In this document: positions 45,962 to 55,300 of the stretch, one piece after another | Layout: each line of letters opens with the position of its first letter | How positions within the stretch are numbered: position 1 is the first letter of the stretch | Assembly (NCBI GenBank): GCA_947500385.1 | Contig: CANMSA010000019.1 | Coordinates: 20,008-84,007 of the forward strand | DNA length: 64,000 nt | Source: an uncultured Flavobacteriaceae bacterium | GTDB taxonomy: Bacteria > Bacteroidota > Bacteroidia > Flavobacteriales > Flavobacteriaceae | Direction: 5' to 3' | Translations under genes and position numbers: made by a program | The notes under the pieces: generated by a model | Seen by the model: the letters and a program-made list of their open reading frames with translations, nothing else | The model's database searches: none | Told to the model about the DNA's origin: nothing

Positions 45962-47119
45962 CTACATCTTTGATTTCAGCATTTCGGCCGCATGCGTGTA
46001 GCCTCCCTTGGCCCCGTCGACAAAATGAATGTGTTTGTTTCTTCTGTCCTCTACGTAACAACTCATTACCGAAGCATCTGTAATATGCAACCCGTATGCC
46101 AAGTTCCCGCCCCCCTCATGTGCATCTAAAAACTTACGAAAACTATTGAGTTGTTCCTGCGTGCCGGAAATGATTGTATTGATCATACCATCGATCATAA
46201 TGGTATCTGATAACTCTTTGGTTTTTTCGAGATACGACCGTCCGTTTTTGGAATACTTGAAATACAATTTTCCCAAAGTAGTAATGAACCATGCCCTTAT
46301 CAAGTAGCGATAACTATAGCGACCAATGGCCGCGAACATTTCCCGTTTTATTTTTGATAAGGTGGTATCTAGCCGAAGGTTCGCTATTGAAATGGGAATG
46401 CGCTCCTCTAAATCACCAAACACTGAGGCAAGTTCTGAAAGCACCTCGGCATAGACCGATCGTTGCTTGCTTTCTTGCGCACAATACACCAATAGGCACA
46501 TTATTCTTTTATTCGAAGTAGGAGGCGCAATGGTATCCCAACGACACTCCATGCCTTCCAAGTTGGCAATATTGGGAAGGTCGGCATTCGAAACCGCCGC
46601 ACCTATGGTATTGGATTTCTTGACCAAACTCTCGGCATACTTTAATCCTGTGCCCAATACGATCGGTACGTTCAAAGATGAATTCAACTGTACCTTTGCT
46701 ACCTTTAAGTGGTAACCATCCGCATAAATTTTCTCAACAGGGATAAGCCCAATAACAAGTTCCAAGGACCATTGCGATCGCACATGCCTTTTATGCATCT
46801 CTAAAGTCCGTAGAAGGGCATACTCCATGACGTTGGGAATCAAAAAAGTTGCCCCATCACCGCCAAAAAAATAAGGCAATTGAATAGTAGAGCCAGTATC
46901 TTTTATACTATTTAGAACCGCCACAATACTGCCAGTAGCGGCTAAATTCACTTCGTTGTGCTGATTGTTCGATACGGCCAGCGTAGAATCTTTGATATCG
47001 GCTACCAGAACAGACCAATCTTCAGGAAGGGAATCAAAATGTTTTTCATCGGCATACAGGGCGGCCAATGGCATGGTAAGTGCGGTCTTGTTCGCATAAA
47101 AAGATTCCGAATCGGTCAT
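45962..47119 (-). CDS. DUF3095 (class III cyclase-like) protein
   Basis: 385 residues matching DUF3095. The N-terminal half reads like a class III nucleotide cyclase core: LVADIKDST with Asp41 and FFGGDGATF with Asp88 fall where the two metal-binding Asp of cyclases lie. The second half shows no domain I can name. No nucleotide specificity residues were identified, so activity is inference. It is divergent from the thioesterase gene. Confidence 0.8.
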   Translation of the reverse strand: MTDSESFYANKTALTMPLAALYADEKHFDSLPEDWSVLVADIKDSTLAVSNNQHNEVNLAATGSIVAVLNSIKDTGSTIQLPYFFGGDGATFLIPNVMEYALLRTLEMHKRHVRSQWSLELVIGLIPVEKIYADGYHLKVAKVQLNSSLNVPIVLGTGLKYAESLVKKSNTIGAAVSNADLPNIANLEGMECRWDTIAPPTSNKRIMCLLVYCAQESKQRSVYAEVLSELASVFGDLEERIPISIANLRLDTTLSKIKREMFAAIGRYSYRYLIRAWFITTLGKLYFKYSKNGRSYLEKTKELSDTIMIDGMINTIISGTQEQLNSFRKFLDAHEGGGNLAYGLHITDASVMSCYVEDRRNKHIHFVDGAKGGYTHAAEMLKSKM

Positions 47120-47307
47120 TTTAAAATGATTTAGCTGCCTACAGCAAATTACGACAATCCCATATAAGTATGTCTACCGCGCTAAACTTTAATCTCAAGT
47201 ACATGTATTTTTTGTAAAATATTGCAAGTGTAAAACAAAGTTGGGGCAGGATTACGGAAAGAACACATTCAAAAGTTTAATGTATGATACACAAAGGCTA
47301 AAATTTC

Positions 47308-47321
47308 TTGATGTAGATCAA
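47308..47321 (+). promoter_or_regulatory. FNR/Crp-type site before the thioesterase gene
   Basis: TTGATGTAGATCAA matches the FNR consensus TTGAT-N4-ATCAA on both arms. It is centred at 47314.5; a -7-like TAATTTTA at 47344-47351 would place the start near 47356, about 41 bases downstream, the class II activator position. Confidence 0.6.
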
Positions 47322-47364
47322 AACAATACCGCAAAGGATGATTTAATTTTAACAAACCTTAATC

Positions 47365-48096
47365 GTGAAAATATTTGCCTTTCCATTTGCCGGAGGTAAC
47401 AAGTATTCTTTTAATTTTTTAAAAAAGTATATTGCTCCTTATAACATAGAGTTAATCGTTTTGGAATATCCTGGCAGGGGTTTACGAATGAAAGAGCCCT
47501 TACTTGAAAGTATAGAAAGTGTTTTGGAAGATGCTGTTACAAAACTAAAGCAAGAAATAGATACTGATGACTACGTAATCTATGGACATAGTATGGGCGC
47601 ACTAATAGGCTTACTGGCTTGTGATAAACTGAAAGCCACTTCCTTTAAAATGCCCAAACGACTTTTGACTACGGGCCGTCCCTTACCCCATCGCAGAAAA
47701 AAAGAAAAGACATTTGATTTGACAAATGAAGCGTTTTATACCAAAATAGCCGCTTTGGGGGGAATCCCGGAGCAACTGTTACAAGAACCTGCCTTGATGG
47801 ATTTTTATGCTCCTATTCTAAAAGCAGATTTTAAAGCTATTGAAGAATATAATACCCTTGAAACGTACGATATAGGCATCCCCATTTCGGTATTATACGG
47901 GGACGAAGAGCTGCAGAAATTAAAAGAAAATACGCTAGTAGGAGAACAGGAAGAAATAACCCAGGAAACGGTTCGTCAAAAATGGGAAGCACAGACTTCA
48001 AAAGTCGTGTCAATACGGATGCTAAAAGGGAATCACTTTTTCATTTACGATCATGAACAGTACATTGCAGAAAATATCATTCAAGGATTTAGCTGA
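47365..48096 (+). CDS. Type II thioesterase (GrsT-like)
   Basis: 243 residues, GTG start. Alpha/beta hydrolase with FAFPFAGGNKYSF, nucleophile GHS76MGA and a C-terminal GNHFF His. Such enzymes remove wrong acyl groups from carrier proteins in NRPS lines. The start overlaps nothing, but the 3' end overlaps the phosphopantetheinyl transferase gene by 44 bases. An FNR-like site lies upstream. Confidence 0.93.
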   Translation: MKIFAFPFAGGNKYSFNFLKKYIAPYNIELIVLEYPGRGLRMKEPLLESIESVLEDAVTKLKQEIDTDDYVIYGHSMGALIGLLACDKLKATSFKMPKRLLTTGRPLPHRRKKEKTFDLTNEAFYTKIAALGGIPEQLLQEPALMDFYAPILKADFKAIEEYNTLETYDIGIPISVLYGDEELQKLKENTLVGEQEEITQETVRQKWEAQTSKVVSIRMLKGNHFFIYDHEQYIAENIIQGFS

Positions 48097-48751
48097 TAAG
48101 CCAGCGTTTGCTATTCCAGAAAATAGGCCTTTGCTTTTATGGAGTCATGAGAAGCGGCAATTTTCTTCACAGGATTGGAGCAGATACTTCGCGATGCTTC
48201 CTCAAGAGCTTCAGGAAGAAATTGGTAACTATATCAAATGGGAAGATCGTCAAAATTGCCTTATAGGGAAGCTTTTAATTTATTCTGGTTTTCTGCTAAA
48301 AACCAATACCCCTTTGAATTATGGGAAATTACTAAGAGAACCTTACGGAAAACCCTTTATTGAAGAAACCGACCTACATTTTAATATCGCCCATAGTAAT
48401 CATTGCGTAACAGCCATCTTTGATATGATGTTGGTGGGAATCGATGTTGAAAATATTCGAGACCTTCCATTACAAGATTTTCCAAACACATTCACTCCGG
48501 ATGAACAGCGTGATATTGATCAACTTGGGCACGCTGCTTTCTTTGAATATTGGACCAGAAAAGAGGCAATTTCCAAAGCTGTGGGAAAAGGAATGGGAAT
48601 TCCGTATGACACGATTAATGCCAAAAGTAATCCCTTTCAGTTGGAAGACCGCTTATGGCATACCACAAGTTTTGAGAAAGAAGGGTACGCTTGTTCTTAT
48701 TCGCTTGAAACGATGGAGGAACCCTATTTCCTTGAGTTACTGTTCAGCTGA
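48053..48751 (+). CDS. 4'-Phosphopantetheinyl transferase, Sfp type
   Basis: 232 residues. Magnesium-binding VGIDVENIRDL and the WTRKEAISKAVGKG motif are clear. It loads the pantetheine arm on the NRPS carrier Ser residues. The start ATG 48053 lies within the thioesterase gene, consistent with coupled translation. Confidence 0.93.
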   Translation: MNSTLQKISFKDLADKPAFAIPENRPLLLWSHEKRQFSSQDWSRYFAMLPQELQEEIGNYIKWEDRQNCLIGKLLIYSGFLLKTNTPLNYGKLLREPYGKPFIEETDLHFNIAHSNHCVTAIFDMMLVGIDVENIRDLPLQDFPNTFTPDEQRDIDQLGHAAFFEYWTRKEAISKAVGKGMGIPYDTINAKSNPFQLEDRLWHTTSFEKEGYACSYSLETMEEPYFLELLFS

Positions 48752-49160
48752 ATGCTTCATTAAAGATTCGTTTCCAGTTTCCGTAAAAAATAGAATTACC
48801 CAAAACACAAGAGCTTGATATAGATCAATTTTTCGCCCTTTCTTTTCTTTTTGTCGTTTACAAGATAGCATATATGTGGATACTTTTTTAACTTAGAATT
48901 TTAAGAGAAACCAAGGTACGATTCGTGTACATTTATAGCCTCCACTTCTTAGATGACCCTCATCTGAAAGTATTATAACTGTTGACCGAATCACCCTTTT
49001 TATTTCAATATAAAATGGTCTTCCCTTTTGGTTTTTTACTCGTGCAGTAAACCATTGTCCGCTCTTCTCCAATTCAGGGTGTTTTTTGTAAAAATTGTGT
49101 CAGTGACCTAGTACATAGGTTTCAACAGGCACCTTGTCTAACCACTTTTAAATTTTTAAA
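48752..49160 (+). promoter_or_regulatory. Gene-free stretch with a second FNR-like site and a promoter candidate
   Basis: This 409-base stretch lies before the methyltransferase gene. TTGATATAGATCAA at 48815-48828 differs from the site at 47308 by one central base. A small hairpin AGATGA-CCC-TCATCT is at 48951-48965. TTG at 49095 and TAGGTTTC at 49116-49123 (spacer 18) is a near-consensus promoter. TTGACCGAAT at 48982 matches half of the element at 19310. Confidence 0.5.
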
Positions 49161-50225
49161 ATGAATGAAATTGCCGCTTTTCCGGAAAAAAAATCAAAGA
49201 AACTCAGTTACGAAAATGGCCTTGCCGACTGTCTTGAATACACTAGTAAGTTTACGGCCGCCATTGCAGTTTTCCATTTATTGGATTTGGGCATTCTGCC
49301 TTTGGTGCTTCAAAAACCAACTTCATTGCACACTATTGCGAACAAACTCAATCTTCGGAAAACAATGTTATCAGAATTTCTCATGTATTGTTGTAACGAA
49401 AATATTTTACAAAAAAAAGAAGATACTTTCAGTGCTACACGACTTGGAGAACAGATGTATGAAAGTCGGGGATGGTTCGAAATGTTGATTGGCGGATATG
49501 GAGGAACGTATTTTCAAATGGGCGAATGTCTAAGAGGTGAACGAGCGTATGCTTCCAGGGAAACCAACTACGTAAGCCGCGGCAGTTGCAACATTAGCAG
49601 ACACGATGCCATCCCCCTAACAAAGCAACTAATGAACTTAGATGCGGATAAAAGTTATAGCATGCTAGATTTAGGCTGTGGCAATGGTCTATACCTATCG
49701 CTGTTTTGTGAAGAAATAACCAATGTAAAGGCAATCGGTGTTGAACCTGCCCAAGATAGTTACCTAGAGGCCATCGAAGCGATCGCTAAAAACGGTCTTA
49801 GTAAACGAATTTCCCTTTACAATATGGGGGCTATTTCCTTTTTTGACCAATATGAAGGCGCATCGCCAGACTACATCATATTTGCATTTGTATTGCACGA
49901 AATACTGGCCCAAAGTGGTTATGACGGATTGGTAGAGCTACTTGAAAAAATAAAGAACCGATTTCCTACTTCTCAGTTGATCATTATCGAAGTAGACTTC
50001 ATATTATCTGACCATCAAAAAATGAAACAGGGAATCGAAAAGCAGTACTATAATCCTTACTATCTAATACACACCTTTACCGAACAACAACTAGAACCTA
50101 CCAAATTTTGGCAAACTTTGTTCAAAAAAGTCGGGTATGCGATTACGAAAGAAACAGTTGCCGATATTGCCATCGATCCAAGCAAGCTCGAAATAGGATT
50201 TTTACTAACGCCTACAAACACTTAG
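49161..50225 (+). CDS. Class I SAM methyltransferase with N-terminal dimerisation domain
   Basis: 354 residues. A winged-helix-like N-terminal domain (about 20-110) is followed by a SAM domain with DLGCGNG near 170-176. VLH246EILAQ and H304TFTEQ are two His in the region where keto acid C-methyltransferases of the MppJ group bind iron, so a C-methyltransferase acting on an alpha-keto acid is a hypothesis; an O-methyltransferase is equally possible by sequence alone. The aminotransferase follows three bases later. Confidence 0.82.
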   Translation: MNEIAAFPEKKSKKLSYENGLADCLEYTSKFTAAIAVFHLLDLGILPLVLQKPTSLHTIANKLNLRKTMLSEFLMYCCNENILQKKEDTFSATRLGEQMYESRGWFEMLIGGYGGTYFQMGECLRGERAYASRETNYVSRGSCNISRHDAIPLTKQLMNLDADKSYSMLDLGCGNGLYLSLFCEEITNVKAIGVEPAQDSYLEAIEAIAKNGLSKRISLYNMGAISFFDQYEGASPDYIIFAFVLHEILAQSGYDGLVELLEKIKNRFPTSQLIIIEVDFILSDHQKMKQGIEKQYYNPYYLIHTFTEQQLEPTKFWQTLFKKVGYAITKETVADIAIDPSKLEIGFLLTPTNT

Positions 50226-50228
50226 GGT

Positions 50229-51392
50229 ATGAAGTTTAAGGGAACCGATATTCAATCTTTTATTCAATCTGGAATCAAAACCCACGGAATCAAGTTCAAA
50301 AACTACTTGGAGAATTTCCCAAAGTTCGATTACGATTCTTTTGATTTGCCCCTCGAAATACAAACCAGTGATTTTCAATACTACGAAGACACGTATGGGA
50401 ATATAGCATTGCGTGAATGCTTGGGAAAAAGAGGCGCGAAAAAGTATGGTTATCCATTTACGGAAGATAACATTATACTCACGAACGGAGCAACTCACGG
50501 GCTATACCTATGTTTACTACACCTTCAACTAAGGGGCTATGACCGCTTGTACATCCCTTCTCCGAGTTATTCGGGTTATAAGGATATATGTGAACTTTTA
50601 GGACTGTCTTACCACCCTTATGATGTTCACAAAGGCTTTGTTCCCGATGTCTTTCAGGTTGCCTCTGAAAGCCCTGAAAAAACCATTATTATGGTGAATT
50701 CCCCCCATAATCCCACTGGCTTCTTTTTAGACGGGAATAATTTAAGCGAAATCAATTCGAGCATATCCATAAAAAAGACGGCTTTTATTTTTGATGCAAT
50801 TTATGATGAACTGATATTTGACGGACAATTGCCTTCATGGAGCGAGTATATAAATCCGCTACATCACGACCGTTGTTTTTGGGTAAATTCGTTTTCCAAA
50901 AATTTTGGCCTACCTGGATTGCGATTGGGATGGATAACCACCGATGCCAATTGTATATCTGAAATTGAACCATTACTCGAGCGTAATATTATTACGCTAA
51001 ACAACATGGTCCAAAAAATAGCCTTACAGATTTTAGAAATCGATACTACCGTATTTAAAGAAGATCTTTTACGACGTCGAAATTACCTTTCAACCCGTTT
51101 GGCAAAAATAGACGGACTTGAATTCAGCATACCCAAGTCGGGTACTTCTATCATGATACGAAGTACTAGGGTTCCCGTAATGAAGATCATTGAACAGTTT
51201 ATGAATTCGGGAATGGGCATCTTACCAGGCCGAGCTTACTATGGCGGTACCGATGATACTTTTCGATTATCCTTCGGATACACCATTCCCGAAATAGACG
51301 ATTTTCTCAATATGCTGGAGCGTCATATCCTAAATATCGATGTTTCAAATCGAAATACTATGTCAAAAGTCAGGTCCGAGGAAGTATCCTAA
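50229..51392 (+). CDS. PLP-dependent class I/II aminotransferase
   Basis: 387 residues, fold type I: NSPHNPTG substrate loop, FIFDAIYDEL and the PLP lysine in SFSK224NFGLPGLRLGW. With the methyltransferase it forms a two-gene unit, as in pathways that methylate a keto acid then transaminate it. Related folds include the capreomycidine synthase VioD, so the reaction is uncertain. Its 3' end overlaps the convergent FkbM gene by 23 bases. Confidence 0.9.
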   Translation: MKFKGTDIQSFIQSGIKTHGIKFKNYLENFPKFDYDSFDLPLEIQTSDFQYYEDTYGNIALRECLGKRGAKKYGYPFTEDNIILTNGATHGLYLCLLHLQLRGYDRLYIPSPSYSGYKDICELLGLSYHPYDVHKGFVPDVFQVASESPEKTIIMVNSPHNPTGFFLDGNNLSEINSSISIKKTAFIFDAIYDELIFDGQLPSWSEYINPLHHDRCFWVNSFSKNFGLPGLRLGWITTDANCISEIEPLLERNIITLNNMVQKIALQILEIDTTVFKEDLLRRRNYLSTRLAKIDGLEFSIPKSGTSIMIRSTRVPVMKIIEQFMNSGMGILPGRAYYGGTDDTFRLSFGYTIPEIDDFLNMLERHILNIDVSNRNTMSKVRSEEVS

Positions 51393-52233
51393 ATTCAGAA
51401 TCTGGATGTTCTGCCAATATCATGTTATAAAATTCTTTCGTTGGCGTGCATAGTTTTTTAAGGCGATAATCAGGTTTTGAAAGTATTTTCGAACAGTAAC
51501 GTATGGCCCTAAAGAACCAATTAGTCGCCGGTAAACGCCTTCGAACTGGCGAGGTCTCATCCAGCTCATAAAAACAGGTATACCCTAAAGACTTTAGTTT
51601 GGTTATAATTTCAAATGAATCATTACTCTTAATATACTCAAACCAAATAACCGGTTTGTATTTTAAAATCGCTGTATTCATTCCCTTAATAACATTCAAT
51701 TCACTACCCTCGACGTCTATTTTCACAAAGGATATACTATCATTTAAACCGGTATCGTCGAACTTCTTGAGCCGAATTTCCCCAACTTCATTCTTATGCC
51801 CATCTTTTTCTACACTCCCCGCACCCAAGTTATATCTATTATAATAGATAGCCGTATTGCTTTCCTCATTTGAAAGACCATAATCTATAAGATGCATGTT
51901 TTTGTTTCCTCTTGTATTACACTTTAAAAGCGCAAAGATTTCAGGATTAGGTTCAAAACATCTTACCATTTTAAACTTCTGAGAAAACTGCAACCCATGA
52001 TTTCCTATATTCGCACCTATGTCTAAACAAGTGTGTTCGAAAACGTTTGCAGAAAGTCCGTTCAATGCTGCAGTAATTTCTCCTTTCTCATACACCCCTT
52101 CACCGATTATACATACTCCGATCCAATCCAATGGGCTTAGAAAAACCAGATCATAATCTTTATGTGACTTCCTAAGATAAAGTAAAAGTGATATACATAT
52201 ACTGGAAACCAACCTATAACCAATAGTGTTCAT
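51370..52233 (-). CDS. FkbM-family methyltransferase
   Basis: 287 residues from ATG 52233 (MNTIGYR), preceded by an A/T-rich stretch; the frame runs 23 codons further, but the extra sequence is atypical. FkbM motifs: CLDIGANIGNHGL (SAM site) and VKIDVEGSELNVIKG. An O-methyltransferase role on peptide or sugar hydroxyls is likely. It lies 140 bases after the NRPS on the same strand, so it is probably the last gene of that transcript. Confidence 0.85.
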   Translation of the reverse strand: MNTIGYRLVSSICISLLLYLRKSHKDYDLVFLSPLDWIGVCIIGEGVYEKGEITAALNGLSANVFEHTCLDIGANIGNHGLQFSQKFKMVRCFEPNPEIFALLKCNTRGNKNMHLIDYGLSNEESNTAIYYNRYNLGAGSVEKDGHKNEVGEIRLKKFDDTGLNDSISFVKIDVEGSELNVIKGMNTAILKYKPVIWFEYIKSNDSFEIITKLKSLGYTCFYELDETSPVRRRLPATNWFFRAIRYCSKILSKPDYRLKKLCTPTKEFYNMILAEHPDSEFRILPRT

Positions 52234-52373
52234 TTTTTTAAAATTAAGAATTACTACAACATGTTTTGGCCATGAAGGCCCAGGATACGAAATTTGAAAC
52301 ATTGCCTTCGTTCAGAAAATTTATGTTCCAATCAAAACAGCTATGAAAGTGTTTTCAGTATCAATCAATAAAG

Positions 52374-55300
52374 TCAGGTTTCAATTTCTTTCAAAATAGT
52401 GCGCTGCAATAGTTTTATCTCGAGGTTTGGATGGTCGATCATATCAGAAATCAGACGAAACATTACTTCAAAAAACTCAGAAGCCTCTTCTCTTGAAAAA
52501 CTGGTTGATCGATATTCTAGGTTTAAAACTATTCCATTTGAAAAAATCTCCGGGATAAAAGAAATATCGACCAGCGAATCATCTATATGTCCGTACCCAA
52601 GTTCTACCGTTTCTAAATTCATATTTTGGGTGCTATCGCCCCAAATATTCAAATTTCCATCGATCAAATTGTCTACAGTGACATCAAAATCATTTAAAAT
52701 TTTTGCTATGGGATAGTGGGTATGTTCTACTGCATTCAACATAGATTTTTGACAGATGGCAAATACTTCTAAAGCTTTTATATCTGCCGGAAATTCGACC
52801 TTCATAACTACATTTCCCAATAACCAGCCAACCATATCCTTGAATTCCGGACGATTTCGCAGACTATAGGGCGAACGAATCAATACCTGATCTTTTTCTA
52901 ATTTTTCGGCCAGCAGATAAGCATAAGCGCCAAAAAATACATTGTAAAGTGTAATACCCTGCTCCTGCGAAAATCGCTTCATTTTTTTAAAAAGTACATC
53001 GTCGACCAAACAGCGATAGCTCGTCCCTGGCCTTACATCGAGATTTATGACCTCACCCATTAAATCGTTTACCGAGAATCGTGAATCGGGCAAATCAAGG
53101 GCATCCCACTGCCTAGTGAGCTGTTCACGATAGGATGTACTCGCTACACCCAACCGGTTATCGGACCTATTGGTTAAAAACGTTTCGAAGTACTTTCGAT
53201 GGTTTTCCTGTAAATTCCCCTCGAGATGTTGATTAAAGAAAAACGCAAAATCTTTTGGATGTATTCGTTTTGCTCTAAACGGGTTGAGTTTTTTATTTTT
53301 ATAGCACTCGTACAAATGCAGCAATTCTTTCTTCAGAATTCCAGTGGCAGCACCATCCCCTACTATATGGTCATAGGCAAATACGAACTCACTGATATTT
53401 GCATCACATTTGATGATAAGACACTTATAAGGCAACTCTAGGTCGAGTTTGAATTCATTGAATGCCATCTCTTCGACATACTTTTGCTTTTGCTCTAGCG
53501 TGATGGAGCTATCCTTTAATTCGACCGTTCTCAAAATGATGGTATCGGCGTCAAACGGTCTAATACTTTGCAGTACCCTGCTATCATCATAATGGAAAAT
53601 CGTACGCAAACTTTCATGACGCTGAACAAGCGATTCCAGTGCTTTGGTCAACGCACCATGGTTCAGATCCGCAAAGGTATGGGCAAAGGTGAGTGTCTTG
53701 GACTGTCGGCTACGGATTCCCATCAGATATAGCAAAAACTCACGCCGTTGGTTGGGAAGGACTTCATATAAATCGATGTCTTTTTTGGTCGATAACGGTA
53801 TGGCCTTCTTAACATGGATTTCTGTGGATTGCCCCAATTTTCCGGAATCGTCGACACCAAATAAGCTGTGGTTTTTTGATGGGATTTTCGAGTTTGTTTT
53901 GACCGCTTCGTAGTACAATTCAAACTCTTGAAGCAAATTCCCCACTTCTATATTTTGACCCAATATAGGATGTACGGTACAAAGTAATTCATCGCTTTTT
54001 TTCCTCTTTTTTACAAAAATCACCTTCCAAGGAAGTACCTTCTCAAGTTTTCCTACTTCGTTTTCCATATCAACGAGCAGTTGTTCAATTTTTTGTTCTT
54101 GCCTTTCCTCGGAAAATTTGTCTATAAGTACCTCGGAAAAAGGAATTTCCGAATTTTCAAACACGCACTTTAAGGCAACTGGCAGGTTTTCCGAATAAAA
54201 GTTGGTTCTTAACTGCGAATGGTCTTGCTGCACTAATCGCCATGCCTGTCGTATAATCGAAATCGAATATTCCCCGTCAAAAGTTTTGCGAAATGTTAAA
54301 GCACCATCTGGCAATGATGTCGTCTCGCAAATCATAAATTCTTCTTCAGTTTTTGATAAAGTTGTGACAGTTTCAATTGTTCGTTCGCCATTATTTTCTG
54401 ATTCCCATTGTTGTATTTGACCTTCAAAATCCGAAATCGAGAAGTAGTTCTGCAGCGCAAAATCAGAGGGTGTAAAAACCCTTTTCTTCTTTACTTCACA
54501 ATGCCTTATAAGGGAAGCTAATTTTTTGATAAACCCCGCTCCCATTTCTTGTATCGTCGCCGCCTTGAACTCTTTTTTAGAGTAGTTCCATCCCATAGAG
54601 AGTACTCCGTTCGAAATGGACCCATTGATTTCGATTTTACTGTCAAATACAGTGCTTGCCGCCATACTTTCACCCGAAGATTCGGTTGGAGCAGTCACCC
54701 AGGAGCTTGCATTGATCGCATTATCTGCCTGTCCCAAGTAATTGAAAACGACATCCCATGCGGTGCCCTCCAATCTACAGCGCACTTCTTTTTCTTCGTG
54801 TAGGTATTTCAACGCATCATAACTCAACCCCTTATGGGGTACCAGTCGTATTTGTTCCTTCACAGATTTTATCAGGCAGGCCAAATCATCTCCTTCAGGA
54901 ATTTGGAGCCCCAGGGGGTAGACACTGGTAAACCAGCCAACGGTACTTGAGATATCGATACGATCATCAAATTGGTTACGTCCGTGCCCTTCCAACCCAA
55001 TAGTAACCTCATTCCTTTGGTTATGAGAGGCCAATACACTGGCCAATGCCGACAATAAGATGTCTTTTATATTAGTACCATATGCACCGTGCACCTGCTG
55101 TAAGAGTGATTTTGTAAGTTCTTTGGACAAGCTGACCACCTCTCGCGACACATCTCCAAAAGTCGAAACCTCGCCCTCAAAATCGCTTAAGGTCGGGATG
55201 AATTTTTGTTGTTGTTTTTCCCAATAAGCCAAACTCGCCAATGTTTCGGGTCTATTGGCATACGCACTATAGTGCTGTATCCACTCGCGGTAGGAGGATG

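Noticed and set aside
48982..48991. Third copy of the TTGACCGAAT element upstream of the methyltransferase
   Set aside because: Only ten bases match and the second TTGAC half-site is missing, so chance cannot be excluded.
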